In this document: positions 1 to 6,826 of the stretch, piece by piece
Numbering within the stretch: the stretch's first letter is position 1
Layout: each line of letters begins with the position of its first letter
From: an uncultured Candidatus Melainabacteria bacterium
Lineage (GTDB): Bacteria > Cyanobacteriota > Vampirovibrionia > Gastranaerophilales > Gastranaerophilaceae
Assembly: GCA_934747325.1 (NCBI GenBank)
Contig: CAKVGW010000059.1
Location: 1-9,690, forward strand
Direction: 5' to 3'
Length of the DNA stretch: 9,690 nucleotides
Program-made: the position numbers and the translations under genes
The notes under the pieces: model-generated
The model's input: only the letters and a program-made list of their open reading frames with translations
Told to the model about the DNA's origin: nothing
The model's database searches: none

Positions 1-45
1 AGTTTGGTGGAACATATAGACGGAGATAGGTATAAAAGAGCATGA
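1..45 (+). CDS. C-terminal end of an upstream gene, probably DprA/Smf (partial)
   Basis: The first 14 codons of the window are open and end at a TGA at 43-45. The peptide reads SLVEHIDGDRYKRA. It resembles the end of the C-terminal winged-helix domain of DprA, the DNA-processing protein that loads RecA on incoming single-stranded DNA, which often ends in a pattern like 'LEllGLVeqlpGgrYrR'. dprA directly before topA is a common bacterial gene order, which supports the guess. The stop codon overlaps the topA start as ATGA, so the two are probably co-transcribed and translationally coupled. Only a short tail is visible, so the family call is an inference; that a coding frame ends here is more secure. 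Confidence 0.5.
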   Translation, partial: SLVEHIDGDRYKRA

Positions 46-2345
46 CAGCGGCAGTAGCAGAAAAGAAAACTACTAAATCAAAAAAGGAGAAGGCTTTAGT
101 AATAGTCGAATCTCCGGCAAAATCTAAAACTATCAAAAAGATTTTGGGTGACGGTTACCAAATCGAAGCGAGTTTCGGGCATGTAAGAAATTTGCCTGAA
201 AAAACACTCGGCTTTGATGTTGAGCATGATTTTAAACCGACTTACGTTATTATTCCAGAAAAGAAAAAAGTTGTTACAAAATTGAACGACCTTGCAAAAC
301 GTTCTGACAAAATTTATCTTGCATCCGACCCTGACCGTGAAGGGGAAGCAATTGCATGGCACGTTAGAGAACTTTTGCAAGTTCCTGATGATAAAGTTTT
401 TAGAATAGAGTTTAACGAAATCACTCCAAAGGCTGTAAAATACGCGGTTGAACATTCGCGCCAAATAGATATGGACAAGGTTAAAGCGCAACAAACAAGG
501 CAGATTTTGGATAAACTCGTAGGTTACAAATTGTCACCTGTTTTGTGGAAGCAGTTGGGAAACTACCACCTTTCGGCAGGTCGTGTTCAATCAGTTGCTC
601 TTCGTATGATTTGTGAAAGAGAAGAAGAAATTGAAGCATTTGTGCCAAAAGAATATTGGTCAATTCATACGATAATGGATAAAGACGGTAAGCTTTTTGA
701 AGCGGAAGTTAATAAATACAAAAACAAGAAAATTGAGATTAACAACGAAGAAGAAGCAAACAAGATTAAAGAATTTTTGCTTAATCCTGAAATAGAATTT
801 GTTGTTAATAAGGTTACAAAAAAAGAAACAAAAAGAAAGCCGACAGCACCGTTTATTACTTCAACCTTACAGCGTGCAGCGAGTTCTAAACTCGGTTTCG
901 GTGTTTCTAAAACAATGCAGGTTGCACAAAAACTTTATGAAGGTATCGAAATTGACGGCACTCCAATAGGTTTGATTACCTATATGAGAACCGATAGTGT
1001 ACGTATTTCTGATGATGCGCATGAAATGGCGAAAAAATTTATCACAGAAAACTATGGTGAAAAATATTATCCGCCAACAACAAATGTTTACGTAAAAGGT
1101 AAACAAAACGTGCAAGACGCCCACGAAGCCATTCGTCCTTCTTATCCTGAAAGAACACCGGAAAGTATCAAGCAATATCTTGCGCCAGACCAGTACAAAC
1201 TTTACAAACTGATTTGGGAAAAATTCATGTCTTCTCAAATGGCACCGGCTGAAATTGCAAACAAAACAATTGACATTAAAGCAGGTGATTATAACTTGAA
1301 AGCCGGTACAAGCAAAATTTTGTTTGATGGTTTCTTGAAGCTTTATAATGACGCAGAAGAAGATGAAAAAGATGCGGATGCAAAAATTCCTGATTTGGAA
1401 AAAGATGATAAAGTTAAGTGTAAGGAAATTAATCCGAAACAGCATTTTACGCAACCACCTCCAAGGTACAATGAAGCTTCATTGGTTAAAGCGTTAGAAG
1501 AACACGGTATTGGTCGTCCGTCTACTTATGCAACGATTATTACTGTTATTCAGACTCGTAAATATGTAGAAAAACGCGACAAAGCTCTAGTTCCGACTCT
1601 TTTAGGCAGAACAGTTTGTAAGCAATTAGTAGACCAGTTTGCAAATATTATGGATTACAAATTTACTGCCGGCATGGAAGAAAAATTGGACGAAATCGCT
1701 GAAAAGAAAGCAGTTTGGAATGTTGTTTTAAAAGAATTTTATTCTCCGTTTATGGAGGTTGTTAATTCTGTAATGAAAACCGCACAAAGAGTTAATATTG
1801 AAAGTGATAAAAAATGTCCTAATTGCGGTAAAGTTATGTTGGTTAAAACCAGTCGTTTCGGAACACAATTTTTAGGTTGTTCAGGTTATCCCGAATGTAA
1901 GACAATCATATCATTAAACAACAGCATGGAACTTGATGATGCCAATAAAGACGGCGAACCTCAAACCGTTGATGAGAAATGCGAAAAATGCGGTGGTGCA
2001 ATGGTTATGAAAATCGGTCCTTATGGAAAATATTTGGAATGTAAGGAATGCGGAAACCGTAAAAAATATATTCGTTCAACCGGAGTTAAATGTCCAAAAT
2101 GCGGCGAAGGAATGATTGTTGAGAAAAAATCAAAATACGGCAAAATTTTCTTTGGCTGTAATAGATATCCTGATTGCACTTATGCTTTATGGGATGAACC
2201 GACAGGAAATAAATGTCCTGAATGTGGCGAATTATTATTAAAGAAAAATACAAAAAACGGTGTTTTTGAAGTTTGTTCAAGCAGAACTTGTTCTTATAAA
2301 AAGGAAATGACAACGGAAGAAAATTCAGATGGCGCAACTGAATAA
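42..2345 (+). CDS. topA: DNA topoisomerase I (type IA), with four C-terminal zinc ribbons
   Basis: This is a type IA topoisomerase that relaxes negative supercoils through a 5'-phosphotyrosine intermediate. The 767-residue protein begins with a lysine-rich tail, then a Toprim domain with VIVESPAKSKT (catalytic Glu23) and the metal-binding DPDRE at 96-100. The catalytic tyrosine is Tyr314 in GLITYMRTDS, with the family arginine at 316; QDAHEAIRPS and GRPSTYATII (from 491) are further family signatures. Four Cys4 zinc-ribbon modules follow, starting near C592, C647, C684 and C725; E. coli TopA has three Cys4 fingers plus two ribbon-like domains without cysteines. The ATG overlaps the stop of the preceding frame (ATGA), and GGAG/AGG at 22-30 lies upstream, which favours this start. 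Length and motifs look intact. Confidence 0.97.
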   Translation: MTAAVAEKKTTKSKKEKALVIVESPAKSKTIKKILGDGYQIEASFGHVRNLPEKTLGFDVEHDFKPTYVIIPEKKKVVTKLNDLAKRSDKIYLASDPDREGEAIAWHVRELLQVPDDKVFRIEFNEITPKAVKYAVEHSRQIDMDKVKAQQTRQILDKLVGYKLSPVLWKQLGNYHLSAGRVQSVALRMICEREEEIEAFVPKEYWSIHTIMDKDGKLFEAEVNKYKNKKIEINNEEEANKIKEFLLNPEIEFVVNKVTKKETKRKPTAPFITSTLQRAASSKLGFGVSKTMQVAQKLYEGIEIDGTPIGLITYMRTDSVRISDDAHEMAKKFITENYGEKYYPPTTNVYVKGKQNVQDAHEAIRPSYPERTPESIKQYLAPDQYKLYKLIWEKFMSSQMAPAEIANKTIDIKAGDYNLKAGTSKILFDGFLKLYNDAEEDEKDADAKIPDLEKDDKVKCKEINPKQHFTQPPPRYNEASLVKALEEHGIGRPSTYATIITVIQTRKYVEKRDKALVPTLLGRTVCKQLVDQFANIMDYKFTAGMEEKLDEIAEKKAVWNVVLKEFYSPFMEVVNSVMKTAQRVNIESDKKCPNCGKVMLVKTSRFGTQFLGCSGYPECKTIISLNNSMELDDANKDGEPQTVDEKCEKCGGAMVMKIGPYGKYLECKECGNRKKYIRSTGVKCPKCGEGMIVEKKSKYGKIFFGCNRYPDCTYALWDEPTGNKCPECGELLLKKNTKNGVFEVCSSRTCSYKKEMTTEENSDGATE

Positions 2346-2356
2346 CATAAGAATAC

Positions 2357-2389
2357 AATTTTGCACAAATAAATTCTGTTGCAAATTTT
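2357..2389 (+). terminator. Weak terminator-like hairpin after topA
   Basis: The arms TTTGCACA (2360-2367) and TGTTGCAAA (2377-2385) pair with one bulged base around a nine-base loop, and TTTT follows at 2386-2389. The stem is short and AT-rich, so it may be only a weak intrinsic terminator. Its place 15 bases after the topA stop and before an independently initiated gene makes it plausible. Confidence 0.3.
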
Positions 2390-2405
2390 AATTAGACACT
2401 ATATT
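2379..2405 (+). promoter_or_regulatory. Candidate sigma-70-type promoter for the MlaA-hydrolase gene
   Basis: TTGCAA at 2379-2384 resembles a -35 box and TATATT at 2400-2405 resembles a -10 box. The 15-base spacer is shorter than ideal, the DNA is AT-rich, and the -35 overlaps the right arm of the putative terminator hairpin. It would give a 5' leader of roughly 55 bases. This is a tentative call. Confidence 0.2.
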
Positions 2406-2468
2406 TCGCAAATTAGGCTATATGAATTTCATTACAAGAAAATACAATTTTATTGATGAGGAGAAAAT

Positions 2469-4538
2469 ATGTTTTCTAAAAATAAAATTGTATCTTTTGT
2501 TTTATTAGTACTTTTAGCATTAAATAATTTTTCGGTTTTAGCAGCACAAAAAATTGATATTCAAGCAGTTCAAACTGAAAACTGCAAATACCCTGACTAC
2601 GCTACAATGTATGTTGGCGAAGATAAGTACGAAAAATTCAACCGTAAAATGTTTAATTTGAATACAAAATTAAACAAATATATTGCACGCCCTGTTCATA
2701 TTTTGTGGTCATCAGTTATGCCCAAATATGGTATGGACAGGATTAAAAATGCCTATAACAATATTGAATACCCGAAACGTTTGGCAAGTTGTTTGCTTCA
2801 AAGAGATGGCGATGCGCTAAAAAAAGAAACTGTTCGTTTCCTAACAAATTCTACAATTGGCTTAGGCGGGCTATTTGACCCTGCTGATAAAATTTTTAAA
2901 ATCAAACCGACAAATGAAAATATGGAGCAAGCTCTTTGCAAATGCAAAATGAAATCAGGACATTATATGGTAATGCCGATTTTAAACACCTGTACTCCGC
3001 GTTCTTTGTGTGGAAGAATGTTGGAAGCAGCGCTTGACCCATCAGTTTATTTAGCAACTCCACTTACTTCTATTATAAAATTCGGCTTGATGGTGAATAG
3101 AACTTCTTACATGCAACCGCTTGCTAAAATGATTGAAACGACTTATGCCGACCCTTACGACATTCAAAAAAAACTTTACGGATTAGAAAATTATATACGA
3201 AATTCAAATCTCGATAGAAAAGATTTATTGAAAACAGAAGCAGAATTAGTGCAAGAAGGACAATCAGCTTTAGCTGAAGAAATGATTGCACAAATCGGTA
3301 ATGATGAAAAATCAGATATGATAGAAGGTACACCTACTGGCATGGCTGCTGAATTGGAGCTTATTAAAAAGCCTCCATTAACGCCGGATATTGTTTTAGA
3401 TGATTATAATCCGCAAACTCCCGTTATAGATTCTATGCGTACGGCTTTATTTGATGATAACTCCGTAAATAAATCAATGTGGAACGAGCTTTCTATTTGG
3501 AACAGAAGTTTTGCCAAAAGAATTAAAACGGCTTCAATTAGTGTTGACGAAGCGAGAGAACCTTATAAATATCGCTACATTTTGCAAAAAGATAAAACAG
3601 CGCCACTCGTTATTATGTACCCCTCAATTGGTGAAGGTTCAAACGCGCACCACTCAATAATATTTGCCAAAATGTTTTATGATGCGGGATATTCGGTAAT
3701 TATTCAAGGAAGCCATTTTCATTGGGAATTTGTAAAAAGCATGCCGGAAGGCTATTGCCCCGGAATCCCATCACAAGACGCGGACTATATAAAACTCGTG
3801 ACATCAAAAATCATGGAATCTATTTGTGCAAAATACGGTTGCGATTTTCGAGAAAAAGTCGTAGTCGGAACTTCTTTTGGCGCAATGGCAACTCTTTTTG
3901 TTGCAGAAAAAGAAAGTAAAAATAATACTCTCGGTATAAATAAATTTATTGCAATAAGTCCACCAATAGAACTTGTTTACGCACTTGAACAACTCGACAA
4001 AAACAGCGAAGAATTTGACAAAAATTCTCCCGAAGTCAAACACAAAACGGCAATAACTGCTGCTAAAATATTACAATTATCTCAATTGAAAGAAAATTCT
4101 GATTTTAAAATTGATACTCTTCCTTTTACTGACGAAGAAAGCAAGTTGATTACAACATTTATTTTGCGTCAAAAACTCTCAGATTTGATTTTTACGATTG
4201 AAAATATTGCAAAAAATACAAAAACGGATTTTTATCAAACCGTTAATAATATGAGTTATCGAGATTATGCAGAAAAATATTTGCTTAAAAACGATATGCT
4301 AACTCTTGATGATATAAAATATGAAACAGGCTTATATTCACTTGCAGATTATTTAACGCACGCTGATAATTATAAAATTTACCAATCATTTGACGATTAT
4401 TTTATTAATAAAGAACAACTAGCAAGGCTCAAAACCCTTGCGGGAAAACATTTAGTTTGTCTAAACTGTGGAGCTCATTTAGGTTTTCTATATAGAAAAG
4501 AGTTTATTGAAGCTCTAAAACATGATATTAATTTTTAA
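2469..4538 (+). CDS. Exported MlaA/VacJ-like domain fused to an alpha/beta hydrolase
   Basis: The 689-residue protein starts with a signal peptide (Lys-rich n-region, hydrophobic core 7-18, likely cut after VLA at 25). Residues about 45-245 match the MlaA/VacJ family of outer-membrane proteins that remove misplaced phospholipids from the outer leaflet: KFNRKMFNLN, a RFLTNSTIGLGGLFDPAD block, a GHYMVMPIL block and a DPSVYL segment. After a polar, partly helical linker (about 250-360) comes an alpha/beta hydrolase: IMYPSIGEG oxyanion-type loop, nucleophile elbow GTSFG with Ser469, a likely acid at Asp642/643 in SFDDYF, and His670 in GAHLGF, as in YheT-like hydrolases. A good Shine-Dalgarno, GAGGAG, lies five bases before ATG. 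There is no lipobox cysteine, unlike E. coli MlaA, so membrane anchoring is unclear. Inferred role: handling and possibly cleaving phospholipid at the outer membrane. The domain calls are firm; the substrate is unknown. Confidence 0.85.
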   Translation: MFSKNKIVSFVLLVLLALNNFSVLAAQKIDIQAVQTENCKYPDYATMYVGEDKYEKFNRKMFNLNTKLNKYIARPVHILWSSVMPKYGMDRIKNAYNNIEYPKRLASCLLQRDGDALKKETVRFLTNSTIGLGGLFDPADKIFKIKPTNENMEQALCKCKMKSGHYMVMPILNTCTPRSLCGRMLEAALDPSVYLATPLTSIIKFGLMVNRTSYMQPLAKMIETTYADPYDIQKKLYGLENYIRNSNLDRKDLLKTEAELVQEGQSALAEEMIAQIGNDEKSDMIEGTPTGMAAELELIKKPPLTPDIVLDDYNPQTPVIDSMRTALFDDNSVNKSMWNELSIWNRSFAKRIKTASISVDEAREPYKYRYILQKDKTAPLVIMYPSIGEGSNAHHSIIFAKMFYDAGYSVIIQGSHFHWEFVKSMPEGYCPGIPSQDADYIKLVTSKIMESICAKYGCDFREKVVVGTSFGAMATLFVAEKESKNNTLGINKFIAISPPIELVYALEQLDKNSEEFDKNSPEVKHKTAITAAKILQLSQLKENSDFKIDTLPFTDEESKLITTFILRQKLSDLIFTIENIAKNTKTDFYQTVNNMSYRDYAEKYLLKNDMLTLDDIKYETGLYSLADYLTHADNYKIYQSFDDYFINKEQLARLKTLAGKHLVCLNCGAHLGFLYRKEFIEALKHDINF

Positions 4539-4543
4539 AGCCT

Positions 4544-4570
4544 ATTTTATTAGAATTCAATATAAAATTT
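4544..4570 (+). terminator. Very weak AT-only hairpin after the MlaA-hydrolase gene
   Basis: ATTTTAT (4544-4550) and ATAAAAT (4562-4568) can form a seven-pair stem with an eleven-base loop, followed by two more T. There is no GC in the stem, so this may be chance in AT-rich DNA. It is listed because it sits six bases after the stop codon. Confidence 0.15.
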
Positions 4571-4599
4571 TGTCAAAAAAGTATACCCAACTAGGTAAT

Positions 4600-4627
4600 T
4601 TATCGAAATTCAAACTTAATGTATTAT
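4600..4627 (+). promoter_or_regulatory. Candidate promoter for the sensor kinase
   Basis: TTATCG (4600-4605) and TATTAT (4622-4627) are separated by 16 bases and lie about 45 bases before the kinase ATG. The -10 match is fair and the -35 match is poor. The gap otherwise holds no coding frame or RNA gene that I can recognise. Confidence 0.2.
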
Positions 4628-4673
4628 ATGACTACTAAAATATAAGAAAAAAGAAAGAAGATTTCCGACTATT

Positions 4674-6314
4674 ATGGCCGTTGTAAAGGATTTAATTATA
4701 CTTTGTATATTTGTTGTTTCACTGGTGGTTCTATATCAAGCAACCGACCAGTTAATAGCTCTTTTAAGCGTAATAGTAACTGTTTCTATATATGTAATAA
4801 AGCATATAAAATTAAATTTATTTTTAAATAAAGAACTAAAAAACAAAGTACAATTTTTTGAAGCACTACTCAACTCTTCTACCGATGTTGTAGTTTACCA
4901 AAATAAAGAGATGAAAATTATAGCTTGTAACAATATTTTGTGCAAAACTCATAACAAAACAAAAGAAGATATTTTAGGCAATGATTTACAATATTTATTC
5001 AAAGAAACTCCTGAAAACTATGCAGTTTGCGCTTTGATGGAAGCGAAAATAAGAGAAGTTTTAAAAACAAAAAAATCTGTTAAATTTTTTGCCACTGTAT
5101 ACGAGGAAACTGCAAACTACTATAACATTCTTATTTCTCCAACGCTTGATGATAAAAAAAATATAAACGGAACTTTGCTTGTTGCAAGAAATGTAACGAC
5201 AGAACATAATGCTTCTAGAAAAGTTCAAGAAAAAGAAAGACAACTGAAATGTGTATTGGAAAACATTCCAATTAATGCATTTATGAAAGATAAAAATGAT
5301 AAATTTATAATTGGCAGTTCTTCTTTTGAAAGAATTCTAGATCTTCAAAAAGATGAAAAGATGCGTCAATTAGTCCTATCTGATATTTTCCAACAAGAAT
5401 ACCTTGATTTTGTAAAAAAAGAAGAAGCTGAAATATATAGAACTAAAAAACCTATGATTACAGAAAGATTAGTTGCTTTTCCTAACCAAACATTTTGGGG
5501 TAGAGTTTGCAAAGCACCAATTTTGGACGATGAAGGTAATGTTGAATATTTAGTAGTCATGTATGAAAATATTGATGCAGAAAAAGAAATTGAACGACAA
5601 AAAGAATACTTTATTGAAACGCTTATTCATGATTTAAAAATTCCTACATTGGCACAACTTCGTGGTTTAGAACTCCTTGAAAATGGCGCTATGGGGTCTA
5701 TTAATGATGAACAAAAGGAATTAATTTGTAATATAACAGACTCTTGCAAATATATATTAACAATGATTTCTATGGTTCTAAATACATATAGATTTGAATC
5801 TAAACAAAATCCTTTATATTATGAAAAATTCGATTTAGCAGATACTGTTATACAATGTTTTGAAGAAACTTCTAAAGAAGCAAAAAAGAAAGACATAAGT
5901 TTTGTTTATCAAGCTACAGAAGATAATTCTTTTTTAGAAGCGGATAAAGAAGAAATAAAGAAAGTTATTATAAATTTATTAAACAACGCAATAGTTTATT
6001 CTTCTCGTGGGGAAAAAATAGTTGTAACAATAGAATGTGAAAACAATAATTTAAAACTTTCTGTCACCAGTCGTGGAATTAGTCTTTCAAATAAAGAATG
6101 TTTAAATTTATTTGAAAGAACCTCTGAAAAAAATCCAAAATTTACAACCGTAGGACACGGAATCAGCTTATACTTATGTAAAAAAATTATTGATGTACAT
6201 AATGGTAAAATTTATGCTTCTACTGATGGCAATTTAGTAAACACATTTACATTCGTTGTCCCACAATTTAGACAAAATATTTTACCGAATGTGCCTGCTC
6301 CATTATATCTATAA
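4674..6314 (+). CDS. Membrane PAS-domain sensor histidine kinase with degenerate ATP-binding boxes
   Basis: The 546-residue protein has two N-terminal hydrophobic helices (about 6-22 and 26-43) with almost no periplasmic loop, so sensing is probably within the membrane or cytoplasm. Two PAS-like domains follow (about 62-175 and 182-305). The dimerisation/phosphoacceptor segment has the H-box LIHDLKIPTLAQ with His319, and the N-box reads INLLNNA (Asn434 and Asn438). The G1 box, normally DxGxG, reads SRGIS (466-470), losing the Asp and the second Gly. The G2 box, normally GxGLGL, reads GHGISL (494-499). ATP binding may therefore be weak or lost; phosphatase-only or partner-dependent action is possible. 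No response regulator is adjacent, so it is an orphan. The start is uncertain because the nearest AG-rich stretch (4649-4660) lies 13 bases upstream, but it keeps both membrane helices. Confidence 0.88.
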   Translation: MAVVKDLIILCIFVVSLVVLYQATDQLIALLSVIVTVSIYVIKHIKLNLFLNKELKNKVQFFEALLNSSTDVVVYQNKEMKIIACNNILCKTHNKTKEDILGNDLQYLFKETPENYAVCALMEAKIREVLKTKKSVKFFATVYEETANYYNILISPTLDDKKNINGTLLVARNVTTEHNASRKVQEKERQLKCVLENIPINAFMKDKNDKFIIGSSSFERILDLQKDEKMRQLVLSDIFQQEYLDFVKKEEAEIYRTKKPMITERLVAFPNQTFWGRVCKAPILDDEGNVEYLVVMYENIDAEKEIERQKEYFIETLIHDLKIPTLAQLRGLELLENGAMGSINDEQKELICNITDSCKYILTMISMVLNTYRFESKQNPLYYEKFDLADTVIQCFEETSKEAKKKDISFVYQATEDNSFLEADKEEIKKVIINLLNNAIVYSSRGEKIVVTIECENNNLKLSVTSRGISLSNKECLNLFERTSEKNPKFTTVGHGISLYLCKKIIDVHNGKIYASTDGNLVNTFTFVVPQFRQNILPNVPAPLYL

Positions 6315-6348
6315 AAAAGAAAAAGCCTGATTGAAGTTCAATTCAGGC
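6315..6348 (-). terminator. Intrinsic terminator for the small minus-strand gene
   Basis: GCCTGATTG (6325-6333) and CAATTCAGGC (6339-6348) pair with a single bulged T around a five-base loop. On the minus strand the hairpin is followed by a T-rich run, complementary to 6314-6324. On the plus strand no T-run follows, so this terminator serves minus-strand transcripts, most simply the gene at 6431-6604. It sits ten bases after the kinase stop and may also protect the 3' end of that mRNA. Confidence 0.7.
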
Positions 6349-6356
6349 ACTAAAAG

Positions 6357-6403
6357 ATTAGTAAGATTGGGGAAATTAAATTAGTAAGTAAGATTAAGAT
6401 TGG
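6357..6403. repeat. Short imperfect direct repeat (ATTAGTAAG...GATTGG)
   Basis: ATTAGTAAGATTGG at 6357-6370 recurs as ATTAGTAAGTAAGATTAAGATTGG at 6380-6403, the second copy carrying internal GTAA and GATTAA expansions. It lies between the stop of the small minus-strand gene and its terminator, so it would be in that mRNA's 3' untranslated region. Its function is unknown; it may reflect replication slippage. Confidence 0.45.
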
Positions 6404-6430
6404 TATTTGTTTAATTCTTTATAATAACTT

Positions 6431-6604
6431 CTATTTTTTAACTCTTGAAATAAAAGTTACACGGGATTTTAAATCCATTGCGAACAAACGCATTTCGTCC
6501 ATTAGAACATAAGATTTGTCTTCCGTCGGATTTTCATTTATATAAAATTCTCTTGATATCTGTGTTGCCATTGCATTTATGTTATATGATTGTAATAATG
6601 CCAT
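6431..6604 (-). CDS. Small hypothetical protein, 57 residues
   Basis: A minus-strand frame starts with ATG at 6604 and ends with TAG at 6433-6431. A strong Shine-Dalgarno, GAGGTG, lies at 6613-6608, a few bases before the ATG, and an intrinsic terminator lies about 80 bases downstream; together these argue for a real gene. The protein starts MALLQSYNINAMATQI and ends FISRVKK. It has no signal peptide, membrane segment or cysteine. It is predicted soluble and amphipathic, with five further Met residues after the start and a basic end, and an NENPTEDK turn splits two likely helices. I do not recognise the family. It lies on the same strand as mnmE, 222 bases downstream of it, and probably has its own promoter, although none is obvious. 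A small regulatory or partner protein is possible but not shown. Confidence 0.68.
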   Translation of the reverse strand: MALLQSYNINAMATQISREFYINENPTEDKSYVLMDEMRLFAMDLKSRVTFISRVKK

Positions 6605-6826
6605 AAACACCTCGTTTTTTCTGCTCTTTTAAGCGTTTTTACTTAAGCCCTTATTATTAATACTTAATAAGAACAAAGTTATTTTATCCGAAGTTATCAA
6701 TCTTTTTGACTTAACTTGGATTGTTTGAATTATTTGTACTCTCTGAATTTCGTCTTACATTTATATAAAGTATTTTTATTGGGGTGGATTTCAATAAAGA
6801 GATTTGTTGTTACATTTCGTTACAAA
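6605..6826. other. Intergenic region between mnmE and the small minus-strand gene
   Basis: This 222-base stretch has no convincing coding frame, tRNA or strong terminator for mnmE. It holds an inverted repeat CTTATTA / TAATAAG (6650-6656 and 6665-6671) with an eight-base loop, about 45 bases upstream of the small gene's start on the minus strand. That could be an operator or a leader hairpin, but AT-rich DNA produces such repeats easily. No promoter with good boxes and spacing was found. Confidence 0.4.

Noticed and set aside
867..1454. Long open frame antisense to topA (about 195 codons)
   Set aside because: It lies wholly inside topA, is rich in Phe, Cys and Ile as expected from the complement of Lys/Glu-rich AT-biased codons, and shows no domain.
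1815..2330. Four zinc ribbons in TopA as an unusual architecture
   Set aside because: The number of C-terminal Cys4 ribbons varies widely among bacterial TopA proteins, so four is not remarkable.
3722..3919. Open frame of 65 codons on the plus strand inside the hydrolase domain
   Set aside because: It is out of frame with the well-supported hydrolase around Ser469 and has a low-complexity Arg/Lys-rich product, so it is a shadow. It is also no sign of a frameshift, since the main frame carries all motifs without a break.
4584..4597. Palindrome-like TACCCAACTAGGTA before the sensor kinase as an operator
   Set aside because: Only four base pairs per arm; too short to claim without conservation data.
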